Below, in pieces: positions 16,019-25,067 of a stretch of DNA of 64,000 bases. The notes under the pieces are model-generated. The model worked only from the letters and a program-made list of their open reading frames with translations, was not told the DNA's origin and did not search any database. The stretch comes from Enterococcus villorum (GTDB lineage Bacteria; Bacillota; Bacilli; Lactobacillales; Enterococcaceae), in contig NZ_BJWF01000001.1 of NCBI RefSeq assembly GCF_007990225.1, positions 1 through 64,000 on the forward strand, given 5' to 3'. How positions within the stretch are numbered: the first letter of the stretch is position 1; the number at the start of each line of letters is the position of its first letter. A program made the translations under genes and the position numbers.

Positions 16019-17224
16019 TCATTCTACTTTTGGCGATTTTTCTCGATTAAGTAGTGCCACAGCAAAGCCAAGTAAAACGATACCCGCAATTACTGGCACC
16101 GTATGATGGAAGTGGACATACAGTTGTCCACCAAGGATAGGACCAATGACTCTAGCAAGAGCTTGGATACTCTGAGAAGCTCCTTGGATTTTTCCTTGCT
16201 CCATTTTATTCGCTTGTTTGGAAAGTAATCCATTAAACGAAGGGCTAAAAATGGCATCACCAAATCCAAAAAAGAGCATACCAAAGACGAATAGACTAAC
16301 CGCTCCACTAAAAACAGAAAGAACAATCAAGAAATAACCCATGATCTCGCTGGAAATTCCGACTTTCAAGATCCGTTGGTCGTTCCAATGCCGTAATAAA
16401 ACAGGCATAATCAACAATTGAGAAAAAATATCGATCACACCAATTAAAGAAAACGTCAATCCAATCATCACAGGTTTTAACGTAAAAGTATCAATAGAAA
16501 ATTGGGCAAAAATGGCTTGAAACGATCCATTTGGTAGCCAAATGAAAAAACCTGATAGTAACAACCATTTCACTGAATGAATCGAAAAAATGGAACGAAA
16601 CTGGAGAATAGGGTTGATTTGTTGGAATGAAAGGCGAGATGTACGGTCTTTTATTGCTAAACTTTCTGGCATGAAGAAGTAGCCATATAATCCATTGGTA
16701 AAGCTCAATAAAGCAGCGACATATAATGGAACTGTAGGACCAAATTGAGCAAACACCCCACCGATTAAAGGACCACTTGCCGTACCTATACCCACGACCG
16801 CACTGATCCAACCAAAATATTTCGTCCGATTTTCTTCGGTGGTGATATCAGCAAAATAAGCTAGAATAGCAGAGATCTCGCCACCAGTCAATCCTTCAAT
16901 GATTCGGCTTAAAAAAAGCACCCATAAAGCGCCACCTAAACCAAATAGAAAATAGCCAATCGCTGAACCAAACAAACTACTAACTAAAACAATTTTCCTG
17001 CCAAATCGGTCGCTAAGTGCACCTAAAATAGGTGCAGATAAAAACATAGAGAACGCATAAATAGAAGTCAATAAGGTAACAGCTGTTGCTTGTTGCTGAG
17101 AATTATCTGTGTATTTTGCGACAATAAATGGGATAACAGGGTTAATAATTGTTAAACCTAAGCCAATCAGAAAAACCGAAGTAAAGCCAAAAACAAGTGC
17201 ATGTTTATTAATGGTTGTATTCAT
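16019..17224 (-). CDS. MFS exporter, TetA/multidrug type
   Basis: A 401-residue major facilitator with about 12 membrane helices. Motif A is GALSDRFGRK in the loop after helix 2 and a motif C-like stretch is GIGTASGPLIGGVFAQFG, both typical of drug:H+ antiporters of the DHA1/TetA group. The substrate cannot be told. The start ATG follows GAAGGAG. Its promoter has a perfect inverted repeat over the transcription start (17245-17266), so it is probably repressed and inducible. A MarR gene lies upstream in the same orientation but about 740 bp away. Confidence 0.88.
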   Translation of the reverse strand: MNTTINKHALVFGFTSVFLIGLGLTIINPVIPFIVAKYTDNSQQQATAVTLLTSIYAFSMFLSAPILGALSDRFGRKIVLVSSLFGSAIGYFLFGLGGALWVLFLSRIIEGLTGGEISAILAYFADITTEENRTKYFGWISAVVGIGTASGPLIGGVFAQFGPTVPLYVAALLSFTNGLYGYFFMPESLAIKDRTSRLSFQQINPILQFRSIFSIHSVKWLLLSGFFIWLPNGSFQAIFAQFSIDTFTLKPVMIGLTFSLIGVIDIFSQLLIMPVLLRHWNDQRILKVGISSEIMGYFLIVLSVFSGAVSLFVFGMLFFGFGDAIFSPSFNGLLSKQANKMEQGKIQGASQSIQALARVIGPILGGQLYVHFHHTVPVIAGIVLLGFAVALLNREKSPKVE

Positions 17225-17244
17225 AAAAAAACTCCTTCACACAA

Positions 17245-17298
17245 TATTGTTTACCAAGAAACAATAAATAGATTAAAGCATTTTTGTTTCTTTGTCAA
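17245..17298 (-). promoter_or_regulatory. Promoter and repressor-type operator of the MFS exporter
   Basis: On the minus strand TTGACA (plus 17293-17298), a 17-bp spacer and TAATCT (plus 17270-17275) form a strong promoter. Immediately downstream lies a perfect inverted repeat TATTGTTT-6 bp-AAACAATA (17245-17252 and 17259-17266) covering the expected +1, a typical repressor position. Confidence 0.7.
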
Positions 17299-17299
17299 C

Positions 17300-17890
17300 A
17301 AAAACATTTTTCAGAAGTTCTATGAAATCGCCTTATCAACTCGTAAAACACCAAAACCAAACCCCTTCATAGATGAACATACCAGAATAAATTAGTAGAA
17401 ACTTTTTACAGCAGAAAATACCAAGCTAATGAAGCAAAGATCATTCTATAATTGAAAAATATCACTTATTCATCACTATTTTACTTTTGGTCGCACACAA
17501 GCACTATAAAAATGTTGTTTTTAGAGAATTAGAATGATGTATTATAAATAGAAAAACTGGGGTATTGGCGGAAAGGCTGATTGATTCTAATGATTTTTTA
17601 GATAAATAGATAATAGAAATCTAGATAAAATAATAAATTCTTATATAGTCGAATGTTAAATCGCATGTCATAGGATGTGTCTGTTCTAACAGTAATTAAA
17701 AACAGCAAAAATAATAAAAAAGTGTCACTAAATACTTGATTAAAAAATTTAGTAGTAGAATCTGTGAAGGCTATTTATAAGTAAAAAATCGAAAAAAGTT
17801 CCGTATTGGTGGAGAGGAAGGGGAAAAGAGAGGGGTGACATTCATCAGTTTTTGATGGAAGTTGTTTGGTTGTTTGTCTTCTATTTTTTT
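17300..17890. other. Intergenic stretch without recognised features
   Basis: AT-rich sequence upstream of the MFS promoter. No convincing gene on either strand was found. Confidence 0.5.
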
Positions 17891-17891
17891 A

Positions 17892-17945
17892 ACTAGCCCC
17901 TTTGTCATGTCCTTAGTAATGTTTGACAAAGGGGCTAATTAACCT
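17892..17945 (-). terminator. Large hairpin downstream of the MarR gene
   Basis: AGCCCCTTTGTCA and its exact complement TGACAAAGGGGCT form a 13-bp stem with a 16-nt loop just after the marR stop. It lacks a proper T run in the minus direction, so termination is only probable. Confidence 0.5.
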
Positions 17946-17965
17946 GCTTATTTTACATATTTTTT

Positions 17966-18418
17966 TTACTTTTCTAGCTTTTTACTTTTCAAATTTTCTC
18001 TAAAGCGTCCAATAAAGCGAAAAACAGTATCATATTCCTCTTTTGTCATGCGTTGAAAAACCATCTCGTTTTCCTCCAAAAATTCTTGATGGAGTTTTTG
18101 ATGCAACTGATTCAACCGCTGACCTTCTGCTGTTAAACGAAAATAACGTTCTTTTTTATTTTCTGGTTTTTGATAACTTTCAATTAACCCTTGACTTAGC
18201 ATTTTTTTTGTTTGTTTGCTAATAGCGCCACGAGTCATATAACTAGCATTAGCTAATTTTGTGACGTTTGGATGAGGAATTTTTGCAATTTTTTCGATTA
18301 ATTCGATTTCATTTAGGGAATATCCCTTAAGCGCTTGTTCTAATTTTGGTTTATTTAGCCAAGTGATTTCGTTTGCTAATTCTAACATTTCGCTAATCAA
18401 AGCGAGTCTTTTATCCAT
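17966..18418 (-). CDS. MarR-family transcriptional regulator
   Basis: A 150-residue winged-helix regulator of the MarR family. The DNA-binding core runs from about residue 45 to 105 (HPNVTKLANASYMTRGAISKQTKKMLSQGLIESYQ) with the wing KPENKKERYFRLTAEG. The effector is unknown. It has its own promoter (TTGTGA, 17 bp, TATACT; plus positions 18441-18469) and follows napA in the same direction. Candidate targets are its own promoter, napA and the MFS gene downstream, whose operator is unassigned. Confidence 0.88.
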   Translation of the reverse strand: MDKRLALISEMLELANEITWLNKPKLEQALKGYSLNEIELIEKIAKIPHPNVTKLANASYMTRGAISKQTKKMLSQGLIESYQKPENKKERYFRLTAEGQRLNQLHQKLHQEFLEENEMVFQRMTKEEYDTVFRFIGRFRENLKSKKLEK

Positions 18419-18440
18419 GACTTGTCTTCCTTTTTCTTCT

Positions 18441-18469
18441 AGTATAACGAAAGTCTATTTTGATCACAA
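18441..18469 (-). promoter_or_regulatory. Promoter of the MarR gene
   Basis: On the minus strand TTGTGA and TATACT are separated by 17 bp, 22 bp before the start codon. Confidence 0.55.
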
Positions 18470-18492
18470 TATCCTATCTAAGAAAAGCACGC

Positions 18493-19644
18493 TCAATCAA
18501 CATAGACTTTCTTTGTAAAATATTTAAGAATTAGAGGTGAAATCAATGTGCTTAGCAAAATAACAATCACTAGAGGAGAGTAGTAATGACTTTCGATTAA
18601 TTGACTTTGTTGTCCAATCTGTAAAATGATTAGCGCCATCTCTCCTCGGGATATCATTCCGGCGCCTACCATCAAAGAACTAGTTGCAGAAAATCCAGAA
18701 AATTTAGCACCAATGTATCCGCCGAAAAGTTTGGTTAAAATCGCTACAAGTGTCAGAATCAGTATAAATAAAAGCTGTTCACTAAAATTAGAAAAATCAA
18801 CTTCTAATCCGACACTTACAAAGAAAACTGGAATAAATACAGCATATCCTAAGGCTTCTACATTGTGATAAACTTCGTGTTTTACCTTTGTTTGACTAAC
18901 CGCAATTCCCGCAAAAAAGGCACCAATGACCGAACTTAGACCAATTAAATCAGCCATATAAGACATACCTAAGCAAATGACTAGCGACATGATAATAATC
19001 GCAGAGTTGGCATAGATTTTTTCAGCAAATGACATTAAAAATGGTGCAATCCATTTTACTAATAAAAAGATAAATAAAAAATAAAGTAATTGTTCAAGCA
19101 ATAATAAGGAGAGAGGAAGATTGCTGGATGATTTTCCAGTGAGAAAAGACAAACTGAAACTCAAGACAAGTACGACTAGAATATCATCAACCACTGAAGC
19201 ACCTAGAATCGTTGAACCTTCTTTGGTATTGACGACATTTAATTCTTTCAATACTTCAACAGAAATACTAACAGAAGTAGCAGCCAGAATAATCCCAAAA
19301 AATATCGCTTCATTATTGGTTACTTGAAAAGCTTCACCCGTCAACCAACCAAAAAAGACAGGGAAAACAATACCTAAAAGCGCCACAAACATTCCTGGTT
19401 TAAAATATTTTTTTAGTAACGATAAATCACTTTCTAGTCCGGCTAAAAACATTAATAAGATTACTCCGATTTCAGAAAAATCATGGACTAAAATGTTTGG
19501 ATGAACCCAACCTAAACCTGCTTGACCCAATATTACTCCTACTAATAATTGACCAATAACCGCAGGGATTCCAATTCTTCTTGAAAGATGAGAGCCAATC
19601 GTAGTAGAAATAAGAATAAGACATAATATGCCAATAAATTCCAT
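18493..19644 (-). CDS. napA: NapA-type Na+/H+ antiporter (CPA2 family)
   Basis: A 383-residue polytopic membrane protein with 11-13 helices. It is close to the E. hirae NapA antiporter in sequence and length (from memory). The CPA2 ion-binding Asp pair is Asp153-Asp154 (GASVVDDILVV). Other family segments are RRIGIPAVIGQLLVGV and GLSSVIGAFFAGIAVSQT. It exports Na+ (or Li+) for protons and so supports salt and pH tolerance. The ATG at 19644 is chosen to match E. hirae NapA; a TTG directly before it (19647) is possible and better spaced from AAAGGA. Confidence 0.9.
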   Translation of the reverse strand: MEFIGILCLILISTTIGSHLSRRIGIPAVIGQLLVGVILGQAGLGWVHPNILVHDFSEIGVILLMFLAGLESDLSLLKKYFKPGMFVALLGIVFPVFFGWLTGEAFQVTNNEAIFFGIILAATSVSISVEVLKELNVVNTKEGSTILGASVVDDILVVLVLSFSLSFLTGKSSSNLPLSLLLLEQLLYFLFIFLLVKWIAPFLMSFAEKIYANSAIIIMSLVICLGMSYMADLIGLSSVIGAFFAGIAVSQTKVKHEVYHNVEALGYAVFIPVFFVSVGLEVDFSNFSEQLLFILILTLVAILTKLFGGYIGAKFSGFSATSSLMVGAGMISRGEMALIILQIGQQSQLIESHYYSPLVIVILLSTLISPLILKYFTKKVYVD

Positions 19645-19649
19645 CAATA

Positions 19650-19908
19650 AGTCAATCCTTTCTTCATTTATTTTCTTTATAAATATAATAACTACGTTTA
19701 TTTTATTGGCGAAAAAAAAGAGTACTTCGAATTATTTTAAGAAAGAACCAAAAAAATAAAGCCACATGAATTATATAAGAAAAAAGAAGGGCAATAGCCA
19801 TTGTTCAACTGGTAAAATAGCATGTGAGAAATAAAAACTCCTTTGAAAAACAAGCCGAAATTCACAAAGAATGTGAAAAGTAATTTTTGTGAATGATTTC
19901 TTATTAAT
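19650..19908. other. Intergenic stretch without recognised gene
   Basis: AT-rich sequence upstream of napA and downstream of the HdeD-like gene. It holds an ATTCACAAA/TTTGTGAAT inverted repeat but no convincing coding frame. Confidence 0.4.
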
Positions 19909-19943
19909 GGGAGCGAAACTCATTTGTTTTAGTCGCTCTTTTT
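19909..19943 (+). terminator. Hairpin with T run, no plus-strand gene upstream
   Basis: GAGCG pairs with CGCTC, extended by AACT/AGT, and is followed by five Ts on the plus strand. No plus-strand gene precedes it, so it may end a small untranslated transcript or be incidental. Confidence 0.35.
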
Positions 19944-19980
19944 AGTAGTTAAACGAAAGAATACTTATTGCCCTTTTTTA

Positions 19981-20505
19981 TTATGAATACATTTTTCTGA
20001 CTTTGAAATAATTAACAATTTCTGAAATGCCCATAAAAATCAATATTCCACCAAATAGTTGGAATAAGATCATCACACTTGTAAATGGATTGAATAATAC
20101 TAGTAAACCACCAATCAGCAGCAAAATACTATAAATACTCCAGCCTTTTGATTTTGTATTCAAACCGATGAATAGTTGGAGAATACTTTTTAGAACAATC
20201 ACTAAACCTAATATAACCGGTAAAATAGAAACGATCGCTGAAGCAAAGACGAAAACAACTAATGCAGCAATGAAATAGAAGATCGCACTAATTAAATTAA
20301 ATCCCCATGTTCCTGTCTGTTTTCTATATTTATTTGCTTCTAAAAAATTCAAAATGCCCAATAAAACAAAATAAGCGGTGATCAAGTAGCCAATAAAATG
20401 AAAGACAGCGCGAGGATCGATAATGATCGCAACACCAGCAATGATATAAATAGCCGCCCTTAAAATGGCATAACGTTGGATATTTTGACGGATAATTTCA
20501 AACAT
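19981..20505 (-). CDS. HdeD-like DUF308 membrane protein
   Basis: A 174-residue membrane protein with six hydrophobic helices arranged as repeated pairs, matching the DUF308/HdeD family (YIIAGVAIIIDPRAVFHFIGY at the start, GGLLVLFNPFTSVMILFQLFGG later). HdeD in E. coli is linked to acid resistance; the role in enterococci is not established. The start follows AAGGAGG. It is probably transcribed after the DUF2200 gene, 69 bp upstream. Confidence 0.85.
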   Translation of the reverse strand: MFEIIRQNIQRYAILRAAIYIIAGVAIIIDPRAVFHFIGYLITAYFVLLGILNFLEANKYRKQTGTWGFNLISAIFYFIAALVVFVFASAIVSILPVILGLVIVLKSILQLFIGLNTKSKGWSIYSILLLIGGLLVLFNPFTSVMILFQLFGGILIFMGISEIVNYFKVRKMYS

Positions 20506-20574
20506 AACATAACCTCCTTTTTTCTATTGTACCTTCAAAGCGTATTTTCACCAAATAATAACTTGCTTTTGACT

Positions 20575-20925
20575 TTATTTTCTGAGGATTTTTTCCATTT
20601 TTTTTCCTTTTGCTAGTTCATCAATTAATTTATCTAAATAACGTATTTCCTGCATTAGTGGATCCTCAATAGACTCAACTCGTACACCACAAATGACACC
20701 AGTAATCAGCTGGCGATTCGGGTTCAATTTTGGTGCTTGTGCAAAAAAAGTCTGAAAATTGACTTCAGCAATTATTTGTTTTTGTAAGTTGTCGAAAGAA
20801 TAACCCGTTAACCAACAGATAATTTCATCTACTTCTGCTTTTGTTCGCCCTTTTTTCTCTGCTTTTGCTTGGTAAAGAGGGTAGACCTTTGAAACGCTCA
20901 TTTTAAAAATTCGATGTTCAGCCAT
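20575..20925 (-). CDS. DUF2200 family protein
   Basis: A 116-residue soluble protein matching DUF2200 over its whole length ([43 protein letters not shown]). The family has no known function and no catalytic residues can be assigned. The start follows GGAGG. It is followed by the HdeD-like gene in the same direction. Confidence 0.85.
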   Translation of the reverse strand: MAEHRIFKMSVSKVYPLYQAKAEKKGRTKAEVDEIICWLTGYSFDNLQKQIIAEVNFQTFFAQAPKLNPNRQLITGVICGVRVESIEDPLMQEIRYLDKLIDELAKGKKMEKILRK

Positions 20926-21050
20926 AGAACCTCCTAGATATTTTTTCTTTTATTATCTCAATAAAGTGTACTTATCAAAAGCAAAAAGATTAAGAAAAGA
21001 ATGAATTCTACTCTTTTCTTAATCTCTCATACTTATCATAATTTTGTTTC

Positions 21051-22586
21051 TTATTTTCTCATCAAGTAATCAAATGCACCAAGAGCCGCAGTAGCTCCTG
21101 ATCCCATAGCAATAATGATTTGTTTATAAGCACTATTCGTACAATCACCCGCAGCAAATAAGCCAGAAACACTAGTTGCGCCGTGACTATCTATGAGGAT
21201 TTCACCACGATCATTCATATCAAGAGAGCCGTTTAACCAATGCGTATTAGGAACTAGTCCAATTAAGATGAAGACACCAGCAACAGCTAATTTATGTTCT
21301 TGATTGGTCGATCGATCCAAATAAGTTAATGATTCGACGTGACTATGACCATTAATTTCTTTTGTCTGTGCATTTAGAATAACCGTTACATTGGGAAGGG
21401 TAGCTAACTTGTCTTGTAAAACTTTATCTGCTTTAAGTTCTGGTAGAAACTCTAAAACGTAAACATGTTTTGCTAATCCTGCCAAGTCAATCGCTGCCTC
21501 AATTCCAGAATTTCCGCCACCGATTACTGCAATTTCTTTTCCAGTAAAGAGAGGGCCGTCGCAATGCGGACAGTACGCAATCCCTTTGTTTTTAAATTCT
21601 TTTTCACCTGGAACATTGATTGAACGCCAACGGGCACCAGTCGCAATGATCGCAGTTTTTGCTGCTAATTTATTGCCACTTTTTAGAGCAATTTCAAAAT
21701 GGTCCGATTGTTTTTTTAGGGAGAGGACTTGCTGATTCGTCATGACATCAACAGGATAAGAACGTAAATGTTCTTCGACTTGTTTCATTAATCTTGGTCC
21801 TTCTGTGTAGGAAGTACCAATCATATTTTCAATTCCTAAAGTCTCCACTACTTGGCCTCCAATAGAATCAGCAACAAGACCTGTTCGAATCCCTTTTCTG
21901 GCAGCATAGATAGCGGCACTACTTGCTGCGGGTCCGCCACCGATGATCATGACGTCAAATTTTTCTTTTAAGCTTAAATCCGTTTTTCCTTGTTGCGCTG
22001 GATCAATTATTTTTTCAAGAATCTGTTCAATTGTCATCCGACCACTAGTGAATTCTTGCCCATTCAGCAAAACCGTTGGCACTGCCATAATCTCTTTTTC
22101 TTTGACTTCTTCTTGATACATTCCGCCTTCAATCATGGTGTGGGTAATCAAGGGATTCAATACAGCTAAGATGTTTAATGCTTGAACCACATCTGGACAA
22201 TTGTGGCAAGTCAAACTAACATAGGTTTCAAAATGTAACGGTTGATTGATTTTCACGATATCTTGGATCATGGCATCAGAAATCTTTGGTGCCCGTCCGC
22301 TTACTTGTAGTAAGGCCAATAGGAATGAAGAAAATTCATGTCCTAAGGGAACACCAGCAAAAGCAATACCACTTTCATTTTGCAAAGAGTTAATTTCAAA
22401 ACTAGGTGTTCGTAAGAGTTGTTTTTTCTCAACAGATATTTTCTCACTCATAGCAGCTACTTCATTAACAAAAGCCAGGGTTTGTTGAGATGCATCTGTT
22501 CCATCGACGCTTACTGAAAAACGAATCGGTGCTTCGATTAATTCGAGATATTGCGCTAAATTTTTTTTGGTTTCATTATCTAACAT
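21051..22586 (-). CDS. ahpF: Alkyl hydroperoxide reductase subunit F
   Basis: A 511-residue NADH-dependent flavoprotein that reduces AhpC. The N-terminal double-thioredoxin domain holds Cys127-x-x-Cys130 (CHNC). The FAD domain begins with IIGGGPA (215-220). The thioredoxin reductase-type disulfide is Cys339-x-x-Cys342 (CPHC), and the second nucleotide site is AVIGGGNSGIEA. It is full length and complete. It starts 11 bp after ahpC and is co-transcribed with it under the PerR-type site at 23194. Confidence 0.95.
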   Translation of the reverse strand: MLDNETKKNLAQYLELIEAPIRFSVSVDGTDASQQTLAFVNEVAAMSEKISVEKKQLLRTPSFEINSLQNESGIAFAGVPLGHEFSSFLLALLQVSGRAPKISDAMIQDIVKINQPLHFETYVSLTCHNCPDVVQALNILAVLNPLITHTMIEGGMYQEEVKEKEIMAVPTVLLNGQEFTSGRMTIEQILEKIIDPAQQGKTDLSLKEKFDVMIIGGGPAASSAAIYAARKGIRTGLVADSIGGQVVETLGIENMIGTSYTEGPRLMKQVEEHLRSYPVDVMTNQQVLSLKKQSDHFEIALKSGNKLAAKTAIIATGARWRSINVPGEKEFKNKGIAYCPHCDGPLFTGKEIAVIGGGNSGIEAAIDLAGLAKHVYVLEFLPELKADKVLQDKLATLPNVTVILNAQTKEINGHSHVESLTYLDRSTNQEHKLAVAGVFILIGLVPNTHWLNGSLDMNDRGEILIDSHGATSVSGLFAAGDCTNSAYKQIIIAMGSGATAALGAFDYLMRK

Positions 22587-22597
22587 AGCGCCACCTA

Positions 22598-23161
22598 CTA
22601 TATCTTTCCAACAAGATCAAAGCTAGGTTTTAGCGTTTCACCACTTTCTTTCCATTTAGCAGGGCATACTTCGCCTGGATGGGTACGTACATATTGAGCA
22701 GCTTTAATCTTATCAATTAATGTGCTTGCATCACGACCGATACCATCTGCATTGATTTCCATCGCTTGGACAATGCCATCTGGATCAATAATAAATGTTC
22801 CTCTTTGGGCAAGACCATTTTCTTCATCTAAGACTTCAAATAAGCGAGAAATATGATGAGAAGGATCACCAATCATGGCATATTCAATCTTACCAATAGC
22901 ATCTGAAGTATCATGCCAAGCTTTATGCGTAAAATGAGTATCAGTTGAGCAAGAAAAAACTTCAACCCCTAAAGATTTTAATGCTTGGTAGTGCTCTTGT
23001 AGGTCTTCTAGTTCAGTCGGACAAACAAAGGTAAAGTCAGCAGGATAAAAGCAAAGGATGCTCCAATTACCAGTAAAATTCTGATCTGTGACTTCAATAA
23101 ATGCGCCATTGTGATATGCTTGTGCAGTAAATTCTCCAACTTTTTTTCCAATCAATGACAT
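22598..23161 (-). CDS. ahpC: Alkyl hydroperoxide reductase subunit C (peroxiredoxin)
   Basis: A 187-residue typical 2-Cys peroxiredoxin with peroxidatic Cys47 (FTFVCPTE) and resolving Cys166 (GEVCPAKW). It reduces H2O2, organic peroxides and peroxynitrite and is recycled by AhpF, encoded next. The start follows GGAGG. The promoter overlaps a near-perfect PerR box. Confidence 0.96.
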   Translation of the reverse strand: MSLIGKKVGEFTAQAYHNGAFIEVTDQNFTGNWSILCFYPADFTFVCPTELEDLQEHYQALKSLGVEVFSCSTDTHFTHKAWHDTSDAIGKIEYAMIGDPSHHISRLFEVLDEENGLAQRGTFIIDPDGIVQAMEINADGIGRDASTLIDKIKAAQYVRTHPGEVCPAKWKESGETLKPSFDLVGKI

Positions 23162-23193
23162 AAAAAAACCTCCAATTTAAATTATATTTTTAT

Positions 23194-23231
23194 TTATAAT
23201 TAATATAATTTAATAACGCTTATAAAGTCAA
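23194..23231 (-). promoter_or_regulatory. PerR box and promoter of ahpCF
   Basis: TTATAATTAATATAA at 23194-23208 matches the PerR consensus in 14 of 15 positions. On the minus strand TTGACT (plus 23226-23231) and TTATAT, at 17-bp spacing, form the promoter, with the PerR box over the -10. Peroxide-inducible control is the likely result. Confidence 0.75.
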
Positions 23232-23372
23232 AGGTTTTTTCGTTATTTAATTATATTACATAGAAATCGGAGGTTATTTATACTCTGAGAAAAAAGGATG
23301 AATACTAGGTATTATTATTTAAACCTTGAATTAACAAGGTTTGTATAGGTTGAATGTCGGACATTTGCTTTT

Positions 23373-24922
23373 TTATCTTTCATTAAAAAATAAGGAGGAA
23401 CTGGTGTAATCATTTTCTTGTTTTAGTTCAAAAATGTATTCTGCGATCTTTGTAATAACGTTTTTCCAATCTTGAGGGGTGACATAATTATCTAAAAGAT
23501 AGATTTTCTTTATATGAGAGGGAAGATGTTCTAGTGGACAATCGCTCACAACAATATCACATTCATCCATATAATTTTTCTGGATAGTCACCGATTCTGA
23601 AGAGAAAATTTGTTCAATTTTCACCAATAAATCTTTACTAACATAAAAATCTTTCGTGTAATTGATTCCGATGACAATCGAGTGTTGTGGCTTAAACCGA
23701 TCATAAAGATGCAGTAAATCTTCTACGATCCATTGTACGTTTTCTCTAGCTAACACTTTTGGGAAATCCTCCCAATTTTTTTGTCTAAATTGCAAATAGA
23801 AAGTTTCAATCTTTCGTTGTAAAGTAGCAAAATTTTCCTTTCCTTCATACAAAGCAAAAGTAGGTAATGGCGTATTCGGTTGATCATGATTTAAAAAGGT
23901 GCTGAAAAGTTTATTACGTGCAAAATTAAGAGCATAGATTTTTTGATAATTGTTTGGAATGGATAAATGAAAAGATTCACTGAATGCTTCTACTAATTTT
24001 TTTGAATAAACGATATATGGGACATTTTCTTCTAGTAAGGTTTGGTAATGATGAAAACTAAGTTCGTCGCTTTCTAATTTTGAAATAGCTAAACGGGCCA
24101 ATATATTGATCAACATTCGCTGTTCAGGGCAAAGAGGCAAATGACGATGAAGTAAATCAAACTCAGGTCTAATCAGATACTCGATATATTTATGTTCCTT
24201 TAATTCCTTTTGAACAGTTTTTAAAGAGGTAACAGGAAAATTTTCTCGGCATATTTTTAATAATAAGAATAACTTTTCTTTCATTCCACCACTAAGAGCA
24301 GCCAGTAAACTTTTCTTAAAATAAGCCGTTAACTCGTAGTTCATTGATTGGTCCGTATCTTTTGTGTAGGGAAAAGAAGTAGTTGAAAAGATATTCCAAT
24401 ACACATCTAAAAAGCAGTACTGAATCTGGACTTCCGTTCCTGAGATGATCTGTCTTCCTTTACTTGAAAACTTAAAGGCAATCCCGTAAAGAGCGAGAAA
24501 TTGATTGACCGACTTCATCTTAGAATAGAGGTAAGAAGGGCTATAATTTGTTATTTGACTGATACTGACCATTGACGTACTAGAAGGCTTTAACAAAGCA
24601 GTTAAAATTTGAAAATTCGTTGATTCTAAACAATATTTTCCAAACAACTCATAGTAACATTTCGCAATATCTATCTTGCCTAAGTCTAATTGAATAAACT
24701 TCTTTTGTTTAATTAATGAAATTTCTTTTAAACCAAGAGCTGTGAAATCTTGTTCTAGTTCTTGAATATAAAGCAAAAAATTTGAATCAGACATACTGAA
24801 ATAATCGGCTAAATAGTGAGTTGTAATAAAAATTGATGTTCTGATAAAAAAAGAAAAATATCAAGTTTTGTGACACTTTTTTTCTTTAATAAATACTTTT
24901 TTACTGCTTCTTGAGTTTGCAT
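23373..24922 (-). pseudogene. Mga-type transcriptional regulator disrupted by a frameshift
   Basis: The long frame (473 residues, 24794-23373) resembles Mga/AtxA-type regulators: an Mga HTH region (TNYSPSYLYSKMKSVNQFLA), PRD-like helical middle and an EIIB-like C-terminus. Its natural N-terminus lies upstream in another frame: ATG at 24922 with GGAGGA gives MQTQEAVKKYLLKKKSV and continues to SEHQF, then stops at once. Adding one T to the T5 run (A5 at 24828-24832 on plus) joins it to ITTHYLADYFSMSDSNFL, which continues into the long frame and completes the first helix-turn-helix. So one T seems lost. It is divergent from a surface protein gene, its likely target. Confidence 0.75.
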
Positions 24923-25067
24923 GTCATTCCTCCTGTTTCTTTTTCCATCCGTCATTTTACTAAAAAATTCGTTGTTTTGTACAAAAAAACAGTAAAAATA
25001 ATTGAATGATTTATATTATCTTATCATATGTGTTGCACAAAAAAAGTGTTAGAAATGGGGAGATATA

